From contig CACOPQ010000008.1 of the NCBI GenBank assembly GCA_902629125.1, positions 1 through 64,000 of the forward strand: 64,000 nucleotides of DNA. Reading direction: 5' to 3'. Below, one piece after another: positions 8,672 through 17,226 of this stretch. Position 1 is the stretch's first letter; every line of letters begins with the position of its first letter. The stretch is from an uncultured Alphaproteobacteria bacterium (GTDB lineage: Bacteria; Pseudomonadota; Alphaproteobacteria; Thalassobaculales; Thalassobaculaceae). A model generated the notes under the pieces. That model did not search any database. It was not told the origin of the DNA and saw nothing but the letters and a program-made list of their open reading frames with translations. Made by a program: the position numbers and the translations under genes.

Positions 8672-9656
8672 CCTGCTTAACTCTACCTCCTAAATGTTTT
8701 ACCCCGCGAAGATTCGATAGTTCTATTTGTCTTTGTCTGTCTTTAAATCGTTTAACTTGTTTTTCAGAGTGTGTTCCGTAGCATTTCGGGCAGTGCAGAC
8801 CCGGTGAATATTTTTTGGAGTCTAAATCTGTTTGAGCCAGAGGCATTCTGCATGCATGGCACATAGAATATTTACCTGGTCGTAAATCTTTTTTAAGTGC
8901 GACCCGATTGTCAAAAACGAAACATTCTCCGTTCCATAAATTATCTTCGTCCGATACCTCTTCGAAATACTTTAAAATCCCACCTTCCAGGTGAAAAATA
9001 TTTTTGTAACCTCTATCTTTTAGGTACGAGGTAGCTTTTTCGCAACGAATACCCCCAGTGCAGAACATAGCAATTTTAGATTCTTTATTTATAGCGGGCA
9101 TTTTTTCAAGAGTTCCCACAACCCATGCTGGGAATTGCCTAAAAGAATTTGTTTTGGGATTAAGCGCTTTTTCAAAAGTACCAATCTCCACTTCATAATG
9201 GTTGCGAGTATCAATAACTACGGTGTTCTCTTCTTCTAGGAGTGAGTTCCAGTCTAAAGGGTGAACATAGGCACCAACTTTAGAAGTGGGATCAATTGCC
9301 TGCTTGCCCATCGTAACTATTTCTTTTTTTATTCGAACTCTCAGTCGATGAAAAGGAACAGAAGTATCCTCACTATACCTAATCTGTAACCCATTAAGGT
9401 TTAGTTGGCCGCACAACCATTGATAAAGATCTTTGATCGAACTTTTCGAGCCTGCAATTGTCCCATTTATACCTTCATCGGCGAGAAGAACAGTGCCAGA
9501 AATTCCGAGGCCCCAGCAAAAATCGTAAAGAATAGTTTGCAGTTTTTTCAAATTGCTGATGGGCACAAATTTATAAAAAGAAGCAATAATATATTTTTCA
9601 TCGATACAAGAGTGGGCATATTCCTTTTCTTCGGAATTCTTCATGAACGAAGCCAT
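8664..9656 (-). CDS. trhO: tRNA U34 hydroxylase, rhodanese-related (TrhO/YceA)
   Basis: 330 residues with the three-part layout of the family: an N-terminal acylphosphatase-like domain (SGTVLLADEGINGTIAG, 53-69), a rhodanese domain with active-site loop CTGGIRCEK (199-207), and a C-terminal pair of CxxC motifs (CHAC and CPKC) that probably bind zinc. TrhO makes 5-hydroxyuridine at the wobble position of tRNAs using oxygen. ATG start with AAAGG just upstream. The GST-like gene overlaps its end. Confidence 0.92.
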   Translation of the reverse strand: MASFMKNSEEKEYAHSCIDEKYIIASFYKFVPISNLKKLQTILYDFCWGLGISGTVLLADEGINGTIAGSKSSIKDLYQWLCGQLNLNGLQIRYSEDTSVPFHRLRVRIKKEIVTMGKQAIDPTSKVGAYVHPLDWNSLLEEENTVVIDTRNHYEVEIGTFEKALNPKTNSFRQFPAWVVGTLEKMPAINKESKIAMFCTGGIRCEKATSYLKDRGYKNIFHLEGGILKYFEEVSDEDNLWNGECFVFDNRVALKKDLRPGKYSMCHACRMPLAQTDLDSKKYSPGLHCPKCYGTHSEKQVKRFKDRQRQIELSNLRGVKHLGGRVKQDG

Positions 9657-9684
9657 TTACCTTTGTTTGAGTCTTAACGTTATG

Positions 9685-9894
9685 TTATTCAAGGTCAATT
9701 TGAAGAATTGACATGTGAAAGTCATAAGAAATTTCACCTTCATCTTCATCCTTGAAAATAACGCCAATAAATTCACCATCTAACATTACTTCCGCTGAGT
9801 CTTCTTTATTTTCACGACCTTCGATTACAACTTTTGGGTTGTTAAATTTTCTCCTAAGATAACTTTCGACTTTTTCAAGCTCGGAGTTATTCAT
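9685..9894 (-). CDS. DUF3126 family protein
   Basis: 69 residues matching the small alphaproteobacterial DUF3126 family: YLRRKFNNPKVVIEGR, then SAEVMLDGEFIGVIFKDEDE, ending in ILQIDLE. The function is unknown. It is acidic and has no membrane segment or signal peptide. A clear AAGGAAG site precedes the ATG. In many alphaproteobacteria a homologue sits next to cysE; here its neighbour is trhO, 28 bases downstream on the same strand. Confidence 0.85.
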   Translation of the reverse strand: MNNSELEKVESYLRRKFNNPKVVIEGRENKEDSAEVMLDGEFIGVIFKDEDEGEISYDFHMSILQIDLE

Positions 9895-10220
9895 ACAAAT
9901 CTTCCTTTCACGATGATAGATTTATTGGCACTATTTATTGCTAATTGTTTAGCAGTGAATGAGACTAAATAAAAGAAATGTGAGAATTTTTTTTAATATT
10001 CTTTAATTGGCGCGGTGGTTAAACTTAGCTTGGATATTTTTTAACTGAAATTGACCGTAAGAGATTTGAATGTTTTGTTTGTCCAGCCGGCCAGTATACA
10101 CAGGTAGATCCACCTTTTGTTCAAGAAGTTTTCTGTAAATTGTGATCTTAGACAGAACCTCCAAATGACCCAACGACGCTTTTGGTTAAAAACTTAAAAA
10201 ATTTTAGTTATTGACCTAGG
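9895..10220. other. Gene-free stretch of 326 bp
   Basis: AT-rich non-coding sequence between the start of the DUF3126 gene and the end of the membrane-protein gene to its right. It must carry the promoter for the DUF3126 gene; a small inverted repeat GCTAA-TTGT-TTAGC lies at about 9940-9953. I see no tRNA-like T-loop, no long open frame and no clear rho-independent terminator. Confidence 0.5.
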
Positions 10221-10805
10221 TTATCTCCGCCTATTTTCATATTTCTCTGTGGCAATTTTCTTCGCTTCTTCTTGCCGATCAGTGCCTAAAAGTAACCCTG
10301 CTGTTGTGAAGGCAACTGACAGCCCAATTGCAGATAAAGTTGCACCGAATCCCCATATAGGTCCGTGCTCAGTCCAAATAAACAAGATGCCATACCAAAA
10401 TGCCGCAAAAGAAGCTACGGTAGCAAGCAGTAAAAAACCAATCTTCACACATAAGCCGCCGATTCTATTGGCAGATATTAACTCCCGGAATGCCGCACTG
10501 GTTTCCGCTTCTTGTATTGCTTGGCTTATTTCTTTGCGAGCAGCTTTTGCCCAACTTCTATAGTCTGTCCCAGTTTTTCCGTCTAATCTCTCCGGATTCA
10601 GTATCATATCTTCGAGATTGGACACAATCTCCTTCGCTCTTTCTTTGGCGGCCTTCTTTTTTAAATCAGGGAATAATTGCTCGGATTGTTGATTTTCCTC
10701 AGCATTCGCATCCTTACCAAAAAGTAGCTCAATCGCTTCCCTTTTTGTTGATTGCTTATCAAAAAAATTATTTACATTCATTTTACTTCGAGAGTAATTA
10801 TTCAT
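10221..10805 (-). CDS. Uncharacterised protein with a soluble helical region and two C-terminal membrane helices
   Basis: 194 residues. The first ~115 are charged and predicted helical (ELLFGKDANAEENQQ, then KKKAAKERAKEIVSNLED); two hydrophobic helices follow at about 117-142 and 148-172, ending in a short basic tail. No family recognised. It begins four bases after the stop of the PilZ gene on the same strand, so the two are almost certainly one operon, and a role as membrane partner of a c-di-GMP effector is possible but unproven. An alternative start at the second Met (MNVNNFF) exists. Confidence 0.75.
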   Translation of the reverse strand: MNNYSRSKMNVNNFFDKQSTKREAIELLFGKDANAEENQQSEQLFPDLKKKAAKERAKEIVSNLEDMILNPERLDGKTGTDYRSWAKAARKEISQAIQEAETSAAFRELISANRIGGLCVKIGFLLLATVASFAAFWYGILFIWTEHGPIWGFGATLSAIGLSVAFTTAGLLLGTDRQEEAKKIATEKYENRRR

Positions 10806-10809
10806 TCCG

Positions 10810-11181
10810 TTAACTCTTGTTCATTGCAGTCGTATTGTAAGCCATCTGTTCCAAAAGATATCGGTTTAGGGTTCCACTCGCCAATCTATCTAAGTTTTCA
10901 AATGACATAGATAAAGACAAATCGTCCGAGTCGTATCTTTTTACTTCGCCGTAGGCATGAAAAATGGCACCAGGACCAGCAAGTGGAACCAGTACTCTAA
11001 GTTTGGATTTGTGCGTCGGTTGAAGTACCCCGTAATAGTTCGAAATCTTTATTCCGCCACAACTCCAATTACCGATAGCATAGGGAGTATTACCTATTAC
11101 TACGGTCATAGGAGCACTTGAACGTTCATTTTTTCTTCTATCAGGATTTTCTGATTGTTTTGACACGACTATTTGATGCAT
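10810..11181 (-). CDS. PilZ-domain protein (putative c-di-GMP receptor)
   Basis: 123 residues. Both PilZ ligand motifs are visible: an arginine cluster RRKNER at 15-20 (RxxxR) and NWSCGG at 38-43, the (D/N)xSxxG element. No other domain is fused, so it would act as a free-standing adaptor. ATG start with AGAGGA six bases upstream. It is the first gene of a two-gene unit with the membrane protein. No diguanylate cyclase or phosphodiesterase is in the window. Confidence 0.82.
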   Translation of the reverse strand: MHQIVVSKQSENPDRRKNERSSAPMTVVIGNTPYAIGNWSCGGIKISNYYGVLQPTHKSKLRVLVPLAGPGAIFHAYGEVKRYDSDDLSLSMSFENLDRLASGTLNRYLLEQMAYNTTAMNKS

Positions 11182-11342
11182 TGATTCCTCTTTGTAGAAA
11201 TTTCATTTTGTTTTGCAACCATTGTGCCAATTTTGGTGACCACTAGAGTTATTTTGCAATTGCGGAGTGAAAAAACAGAGACGCAAAACGGGTATCGTAA
11301 CATCTTAGATCGAGAAGTTGAGATTTTTATTGGAAAACCAAC

Positions 11343-11681
11343 TCAATTTTTCAATAATTTAGGCATATTCTCTAGTCGTTTCAAAATTTTGTCGAGGCTG
11401 CTCGAAACTTCGACCGTCCGAAGACGATATTGAAGAGAAAAGCGATTAGATTTTTTACTGTTTTCGCGCCTTTTCATAATACAAAAAGTAGCTTTTTCTC
11501 GGCTGTTTTTAAATATGGAAAATACTGAAATGGTGCCATTCTGGTCTATTGCGTAGTCACGCCAGTGATCCTTTATAACGCCATTACTATAGGCGTTTAA
11601 AATTTTGGTGAGTTCTGTCTTGCTGAATAGCAGTCGGTGTGAGGTCTGGCGCGAACCTTTCAAGGTGATTAAATTAACCAT
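11343..11681 (-). CDS. DUF2794 family protein
   Basis: 112 residues. Matches the alphaproteobacterial DUF2794 family in the segment LLFSKTELTKILNAYSNG, then HWRDYAIDQNGTISVFSIF, which is its most conserved part, followed by a basic strand region. The function is unknown. It is transcribed toward the PilZ gene and separated from it by about 160 bases in which I see nothing coding. No strong ribosome binding site precedes the ATG. Confidence 0.82.
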   Translation of the reverse strand: MVNLITLKGSRQTSHRLLFSKTELTKILNAYSNGVIKDHWRDYAIDQNGTISVFSIFKNSREKATFCIMKRRENSKKSNRFSLQYRLRTVEVSSSLDKILKRLENMPKLLKN

Positions 11682-11817
11682 TATCTTAAGTCATCTTTAC
11701 TATTAAAGTGTTGTTACAACTCTCCCCCAAAAAGAATAATAGGTAAAGAGTTTCTTATCTTGTTAATGAAATGTGTTCAGATTAACCTTCTATATCGGGG
11801 TTTTTAAATCTGGGCTT

Positions 11818-11846
11818 TTGATGTAAAAAGAACACTTAATTATACG
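11818..11846 (+). promoter_or_regulatory. Sigma-70-type promoter for the TPR-bamB-der operon
   Basis: TTGATG at 11818-11823 and TATACG at 11841-11846 with an optimal 17-base spacer. Transcription would start near 11853, leaving a ~39-base leader before the GTG start at 11892. It lies between divergent genes and points at the outer-membrane assembly operon. Confidence 0.55.
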
Positions 11847-11891
11847 TTGTGCAAGTGAGGTTTTTACGAACCACAATAGTTTGGAGGCAAA

Positions 11892-12518
11892 GTGTCAGAT
11901 ATTTTTAACGAGATAGACGAAGAGCTGCGTCAAGATAAAGCAGCTCGTCTTTGGAAAGCGTATGGTAAATATCTGATTGCACTGGCTATTTTTATAATTT
12001 TAGCAATCGCAGGTTATCGTTTTATTGAACACACACAAGAAAAAAACAAAGAACAAGCTTCTGAATTATACGAATTGGCTTCAGAAGCTGGTAGATCAGG
12101 CGACAAAAATGCCGCTATAGAACTTTTTAGTGATGACCGTTTCGACGAAACCATAGGATATGCGATTATATCAAAGTTGAAAAAAGCCGCTTTGGCCAAA
12201 AGTAATGATGATCTTGAGGGAATGGCTATAGTATTGAAAGAAATTATCACCAACGAAGAAATACCTCGTTATTTACGGGACTTGGCTCGACTAAAACTTT
12301 TTGCTTCAGACAATGATAATAACATTTCACAGTTAGATGCATTGATAGCAGGAGACGGGCCATGGAAATTTCTGGCTCTCGAATTAAAAGGTGGAATAGA
12401 ACTTGAGAGTGGCAATTTAAAAAAGGCCCGATCAATATTCGAAGAGTTAACTAATGGGGCCAATACTCCGAACAATCTTAGGCGTCGCACCTCAGAAATT
12501 CTCAAGGCATTGCCTTAA
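11892..12518 (+). CDS. Membrane-anchored tetratricopeptide protein, YfgM-like
   Basis: 208 residues: a charged N-terminal cytoplasmic segment, one membrane helix at about 26-44, then a helical periplasmic domain typical of the TPR_21/YfgM family. E. coli YfgM associates with the SecYEG translocon and periplasmic chaperones. GTG start with GGAGG six bases upstream. It lies 20 bases upstream of bamB with der following, the same order as in many Proteobacteria, which supports the assignment. Confidence 0.85.
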   Translation: MSDIFNEIDEELRQDKAARLWKAYGKYLIALAIFIILAIAGYRFIEHTQEKNKEQASELYELASEAGRSGDKNAAIELFSDDRFDETIGYAIISKLKKAALAKSNDDLEGMAIVLKEIITNEEIPRYLRDLARLKLFASDNDNNISQLDALIAGDGPWKFLALELKGGIELESGNLKKARSIFEELTNGANTPNNLRRRTSEILKALP

Positions 12519-12538
12519 ACTTTTGAAAGAATTTAAAA

Positions 12539-13888
12539 TTGTCTAAAAAGTTCAGTAGCTTCAAATTATCCGTTTGTTGTGTTGTCCCAATCTTACTTTC
12601 AAGCTGCGGTTTCGGGTTTCTAGGAGAAAAACAAAACAGGGTTAGGGTTGAAGGGGAGCGAAAAGCGATAATCGCTAAACAAATTGAGCTCAAACCTGAC
12701 GATGAGTTGAGTGAAATAATTGTTCAACTGCCAGCCCCAAAAGTTAATGCAAGTTGGCCGCAGCGAGGCGGTAGTGCTACTCATGCACTGAAACATATCC
12801 AACTCAGTCATGCTCCTAAGAGAGTATGGCAATCAAAGATTGGTGAAGGTGGTTCTGAGAGTATCGCGCTTACCGCAGCACCAATAGTGTTGAAGGGTAT
12901 AGTTGTGACATTAGATACGACTGGTAAAGTTCGGGCGTTCGCATTAAAAACTGGTGAGTTGCGGTGGGAGACAATCTTAAAACCAGATGAGAACGTTGGT
13001 ATTTTTGGTGGTGGATTAGGTTCAGGGCAAAATAAAATTTTTATCTCGTTAGGATCTGGAGAGCTGATTGCTTTAAATATCCCAAATGGTAAAGAGTTGT
13101 GGCGAGTGTCCACAGGACGAGCGTTGAGAAGTGCACCCAGTTATGCAGATGGTCGTATATTTGTTACGACATTAGATAATATGACACTCGCATTCTCAGC
13201 ATTAACAGGTGTAAGTCTGTGGTCACATAATGGGATGATAGCAAACGCCGCTCTTCTTGGGGCAGCCAACCCAGCAATCGAGAAAGATAAGGTCATTCTA
13301 GCATATTCCTCGGGCGAACTATATGCGCTTAAGACAAATAACGGTCGTATTTTTTGGGGGGATAATTTAAGCGTGAAACGCGGAAGTGGCGGGGTAGCTA
13401 GAATTTCGCATGTGAGAGGCAACCCTGTCATCGATGAAGATATGGTTTTCGCAACGAGCCACTCAGGTAGGCTGATAGCTCTAGAATTGAAAACAGGGAG
13501 GCGCTTATGGGAGTTGCCTATTGCTAGTAGAGTGATGCCTTGGGTGGCGGGAAGTTATCTATATATAGTTTCCGTAGGTCGGCAGGTAATATGTCTTACA
13601 AAGAAAGATGGACGCGTAAAGTGGATAACGAACCTACCCGAATTTTCGTTAAAAGATTCACTAGCATTTAAAAGAGAAAAAATAGTTGTCGAATATTCGG
13701 AACCAGTTTTGGCGGGCGACCGGCTGATAATTGCTTCATCAATTGGAAAAATTTATTCCGTTTCACCATACACTGGGCGAATATTAGGAGAGACTCAGGT
13801 GGATGGTAATATATTCATAGAACCGATAGTTGTAGATAAAACTCTTTTGCTTTTGGATAAACAAGGCAAGTTGACAGCTTTTCGTTAA
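12539..13888 (+). CDS. bamB: Outer-membrane assembly lipoprotein BamB
   Basis: 449 residues. The lipoprotein signal ends in the lipobox LSSC (residues 20-23), so Cys23 would be acylated. The rest consists of PQQ-type beta-propeller repeats with recurring TG-x-LRWE/LW blades (for example KTGELRWE, NGKELWRV, LTGVSLWSH, KTGRRLWEL). BamB helps the BAM complex fold outer-membrane beta barrels. The start is TTG; the signal peptide fixes it closely. It sits between the YfgM-like gene and der, a conserved linkage. Confidence 0.93.
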   Translation: MSKKFSSFKLSVCCVVPILLSSCGFGFLGEKQNRVRVEGERKAIIAKQIELKPDDELSEIIVQLPAPKVNASWPQRGGSATHALKHIQLSHAPKRVWQSKIGEGGSESIALTAAPIVLKGIVVTLDTTGKVRAFALKTGELRWETILKPDENVGIFGGGLGSGQNKIFISLGSGELIALNIPNGKELWRVSTGRALRSAPSYADGRIFVTTLDNMTLAFSALTGVSLWSHNGMIANAALLGAANPAIEKDKVILAYSSGELYALKTNNGRIFWGDNLSVKRGSGGVARISHVRGNPVIDEDMVFATSHSGRLIALELKTGRRLWELPIASRVMPWVAGSYLYIVSVGRQVICLTKKDGRVKWITNLPEFSLKDSLAFKREKIVVEYSEPVLAGDRLIIASSIGKIYSVSPYTGRILGETQVDGNIFIEPIVVDKTLLLLDKQGKLTAFR

Positions 13889-13913
13889 TTATGTTGGTGA
13901 ACTGGTACAGTGT

Positions 13914-15314
13914 ATGAATGGGATTGTTGCCATAATTGGACGGCCCAATGTAGGAAAGTCAACTCTATTTAATCGTCTTATTGGAAGACGGCATGCCCTC
14001 GTCGACGATACCCCTGGTGTCACAAGAGATCGTAGGCAAGGCGAGGCTAAAATAAGTGATTTACAATTTACCATTTTTGATACAGCTGGCCTTGAATCAA
14101 ATAACAGGGCTCCAATTACCAAAAGAATGCGCGATCAAACAGAGGTTGCAGTCAAAGAAGCCGCTATAGTTATCCTGATGGTGGATGCAAAGATGGGAAT
14201 AACACCAGATGATTTGGATTTGTGTCATTGGCTCAGGCGAAAAAAAAATGACATCATCTTAGTCGCAAATAAATGCGAAAGTAATGCCGCAGAGAGCGGC
14301 ATCCTAGAGGCCTTTAATCTTGGGTTAGGGGAGCCTGTAGTAATTTCCGCTGAGCATGGGCTAGGTATGGCTGATCTTTACGCCGCCTTGAGATCGAAAA
14401 CACAAAAGTTAGTAGGAAAAGATAAAAACCTTCCTTCACATGCTGAAACCCAACACGATATAGGAAAAGCTTCTTTAGATTTAAACAATTTTTCTGTTGG
14501 AAAAGTGGGCGAAATTCTGCGTTTGGCGATTGTTGGCCGGCCAAACGTGGGAAAGTCAACACTTATCAACGCCCTGCTTGGTCAAAATAGAGTCTTAACT
14601 GGACCAGAAGCCGGCATAACCCGAGACTCAATACAGATCGAATGGCAATGGAAAAAGAAAACCCTTCATTTATTTGATACAGCTGGACTTAGACGCAAAT
14701 CACGTATCTCTAATAAATTAGAAAAAGCTTCTGGCGATGATACGTGGAGGGCGGTGCGGTTTGCTCATGTTGTTGTACTCGTAGTTGATGCATCGATGAT
14801 GTTGGAGCGCCAAGACTTAAACATTGCAAGGTTGGTCATAGAAGAAGGACGAAGCTTGCTGATTGCTGTAAATAAGTGGGACTTAATAAAGGATAAAAGT
14901 AAGGCTGTTAAAGAACTTGAAAGGCGAGCCAAAATATCTCTCCCACAGGTAAAAGACATTCCTTATGTGCCAATTTCGGCATTAGAAAAAACCAATTTAG
15001 ACATTTTGATTGAGAGAAGTTTTACGGTTTATGACGTTTGGAACCAGAGAGTCCCCACAGCAAAACTCAACCGTTGGTTTGAAATGATCGTCCAAAGACA
15101 TCCTCCACCATTAGTACAGGGACGACGCTTAAAACTACGCTATATCACTCAAATAAAGACTCGCCCGCCTTCATTTGTATGTTTTTGCAATCAGCCAGAT
15201 CAGGTCCCTGAATCCTACAAACGTTATGTGGTCAACGAATTACGTAAGTACTTCACGCTTCCTGGCGTGCCAATTAGACTTTTAATGAAAACCAGTCAAA
15301 ATCCATTTGCTTGA
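13914..15314 (+). CDS. der: Ribosome assembly GTPase Der (EngA)
   Basis: 466 residues with two GTPase domains: GRPNVGKST at 9-17 and again at 208-216, each with a DTAGL switch region and NKxD-type base motifs (ANKCES and VNKWDL), then a KH-like C-terminal domain. Der is needed for 50S subunit maturation. The first base-recognition motif reads NKCE rather than NKxD, a mild deviation. It follows bamB by 25 bases. Confidence 0.97.
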   Translation: MNGIVAIIGRPNVGKSTLFNRLIGRRHALVDDTPGVTRDRRQGEAKISDLQFTIFDTAGLESNNRAPITKRMRDQTEVAVKEAAIVILMVDAKMGITPDDLDLCHWLRRKKNDIILVANKCESNAAESGILEAFNLGLGEPVVISAEHGLGMADLYAALRSKTQKLVGKDKNLPSHAETQHDIGKASLDLNNFSVGKVGEILRLAIVGRPNVGKSTLINALLGQNRVLTGPEAGITRDSIQIEWQWKKKTLHLFDTAGLRRKSRISNKLEKASGDDTWRAVRFAHVVVLVVDASMMLERQDLNIARLVIEEGRSLLIAVNKWDLIKDKSKAVKELERRAKISLPQVKDIPYVPISALEKTNLDILIERSFTVYDVWNQRVPTAKLNRWFEMIVQRHPPPLVQGRRLKLRYITQIKTRPPSFVCFCNQPDQVPESYKRYVVNELRKYFTLPGVPIRLLMKTSQNPFA

Positions 15315-15348
15315 ATGTGTACAAGGCAAAATTGAGGAAATCCTGGAC

Positions 15349-15678
15349 ATGAAAAAAACAAAAGCTGGCACGGATCCTGCTTCAATATCAACAAACAAAG
15401 AAGCAACTAGTCTTCCAAAATTATTGATAAACGGTGAAGTAAAGCAGTTTAGACGTTTATGGAAAATGGATATCAAGCGCATGAGAATGAGAGAAAGTCA
15501 AAATATAACTCAGGATAACGTAAGATTAAAACGTATTAAAGATCGGGCAAAAGGTGTTCGCTTTGCTCTTGGTTACGGCCTTCTTGGTTTTCGGAAAAGG
15601 AAGGAAATGGAGCAGACATTGCGAAATTTGGAGCTCGCAGCTACGGCGATTAATAAAGAGTTAAAAAGAGCAAAATAG
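15349..15678 (+). CDS. Small basic hypothetical protein
   Basis: 109 residues from the chosen ATG. The frame is open back to a TTG at 15307 that overlaps the der stop, but the ATG has GAGGA about 12 bases upstream and gives the natural Lys-rich N-terminus. Rich in Lys and Arg throughout; the last 35 residues look like an amphipathic helix (RKRKEMEQTLRNLELAATAI). No recognised domain, signal peptide or membrane helix. Its charge and position directly after a ribosome-assembly GTPase make RNA or ribosome binding a guess. It converges with an SDR gene 25 bases away. Confidence 0.6.
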   Translation: MKKTKAGTDPASISTNKEATSLPKLLINGEVKQFRRLWKMDIKRMRMRESQNITQDNVRLKRIKDRAKGVRFALGYGLLGFRKRKEMEQTLRNLELAATAINKELKRAK

Positions 15679-15703
15679 TAAAAAACTGGCAGTTGGCTGC
15701 ATT

Positions 15704-16432
15704 TTAGTGTTCGTCATCCTCGTCATATTTTATTAATTGACCGTGGGCTTGGTTCCCAGCGGAGCATAACTTAAGAAAAAGTGGAACAAGTGTCGCAGGT
15801 GATTTTAATTTACTTGCATCTTCGCCAGGAAACGCACTCGCGCGAAGGCTGGTCCTGGTGATCCCAGGGTCAACAATATTTACCTTTAGATTAGTCTTTT
15901 CTGTTTCTTTTGCATAAACCTGAATCATCATTTCTAATCCGGACTTGCTAGTAGCATATGCTCCCCAGTAAGGTGTCGCCTCCCTGGCTACGGTTGCGGA
16001 TAGGAATATAGCTCTGCCATGAGTAGATTGTCGCAATAACGGATCGAAACTTCGGATCAAACGCTGGTTGGCGACAAGATTAAGGTTGATTACATTATCC
16101 CAGGTAGATGGATCATAGTGGTGTAGAGGGGTCAGTTTACCAAGCATTGCAGCGTTTGAAATTAGAATATCCAATTTTCCCCATCTCTCGAAGATAGTTG
16201 CGCCAAGTCTATCAATCGCAGGAAAATCAAGTAAATCTAGCGGTACCAAAGTGCTTGAGCCCCCAGCATTGGTTATTTCATCGTCTAATTCTTCTAATGC
16301 TCCAATTGTTCTAGCGATAAGGATTACATGTACCCCGTAAGCAGCCAGTCCCTTAGCAATTGCTGCTCCGATACCGCGCGATGCTCCAGTTATAAGTGCC
16401 ACTTTTCCAGCAATGTGCGTATCTGTACTCAT
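15704..16432 (-). CDS. Short-chain dehydrogenase/reductase, YciK-like
   Basis: 242 residues, a classical SDR: TGASRGIG at 15-22 (NADP-type with Arg after Ser), ISNAAMLG at 91-98, and catalytic Ser145, Tyr159 and Lys163 (YATSK). ATG with AGGAATCT upstream. In many alphaproteobacteria an SDR of this kind closes the radA-cvpA-purF cluster; here it follows cvpA directly. The substrate is unknown. Confidence 0.85.
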   Translation of the reverse strand: MSTDTHIAGKVALITGASRGIGAAIAKGLAAYGVHVILIARTIGALEELDDEITNAGGSSTLVPLDLLDFPAIDRLGATIFERWGKLDILISNAAMLGKLTPLHHYDPSTWDNVINLNLVANQRLIRSFDPLLRQSTHGRAIFLSATVAREATPYWGAYATSKSGLEMMIQVYAKETEKTNLKVNIVDPGITRTSLRASAFPGEDASKLKSPATLVPLFLKLCSAGNQAHGQLIKYDEDDEH

Positions 16433-16513
16433 AGATTCCTCTTTTAGTGCTTGCGCGACAGGGTATAACTACGCGGTATACTTATTAAGTTATAATTTTT
16501 CTAATAATACTTC

Positions 16514-17191
16514 CTATTGGATTTTTTGTTGGGAGGGATTAATTTGTTGGAATTTTTTGTCCATAAGTTGTCTCTGATTCCTATTATAAACTGTGTCTTT
16601 TTGGAAATACCCTTCCTTTAACTTTGGCAGATTAAGACTTTCGAATTTCATTTTCGTTTCTTTTTTAAAGCTATCTATTGGTTTTTTCTCAAAGTTTTTC
16701 TGTAAATACATGGGAAACTGGGAAGCTACAAACATTGTCGTTGATTCCATCAGGGGAAGAGATTTGGAGGTCCTCAACCAATTCGGGTATTCGGCCTCAT
16801 TTAAAAATGCCCTTGTGATGAAAACAGTAATACAGACTAACGCGTAGCCTTTCGCGACACCCAATAAAAATCCAAGTGATCGGTTAATGGCGCTTATGTT
16901 GGCTTTGGCTAGCCTTTTTTGAAATAAACCCCCAAGTACCCTAAAAAGGATGTAGATAATCAGGGCAATTAAAGCCCCAAATACGAGCGGACTAAAACCA
17001 ATAGATGGCAGCACGACTTTAATTTCTGACAAAACAAATGGAGTAAAAAAAACAGCTAAAAGAATAGCAACAATCCAACCGATGATGGAAAAAAGCTCCT
17101 TTATAAATCCTCTGAAAAGCGAGAACAAACCAAAACAAAAAATAATTATAAGAATTACTAAGTCTGTGGGATCGATTGTAAGAATATCCAT
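16514..17191 (-). CDS. cvpA: CvpA family membrane protein
   Basis: 225 residues with four hydrophobic helices in the first ~130 (starting DLVILIIIFCFGLFSLFRG), then a long charged C-terminal tail. This is the CvpA (colicin V production) family, linked to envelope stress resistance. It lies 35 bases downstream of radA in the order usual for alphaproteobacteria. The usual next gene, purF, is absent. Confidence 0.85.
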   Translation of the reverse strand: MDILTIDPTDLVILIIIFCFGLFSLFRGFIKELFSIIGWIVAILLAVFFTPFVLSEIKVVLPSIGFSPLVFGALIALIIYILFRVLGGLFQKRLAKANISAINRSLGFLLGVAKGYALVCITVFITRAFLNEAEYPNWLRTSKSLPLMESTTMFVASQFPMYLQKNFEKKPIDSFKKETKMKFESLNLPKLKEGYFQKDTVYNRNQRQLMDKKFQQINPSQQKIQ

Positions 17192-17226
17192 TAATTTGGG
17201 TGCCGTAGTAGTTTCTTGGATTTTTT

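Noticed and set aside
9895-10220. Possible RNA gene in the gap beside DUF3126
   Set aside because: No T-loop, anticodon stem or other structured-RNA hallmark could be found on either strand.
11224-11433. 69-residue plus-strand frame opposite the DUF2794 gene
   Set aside because: It overlaps the DUF2794 coding sequence on the other strand, has no ribosome binding site and no recognisable protein features.
15679-15703. Short GCAG-TTGG-CTGC hairpin between convergent genes
   Set aside because: The stem is only four bases and the T tract is short, so it is too weak to call a terminator.
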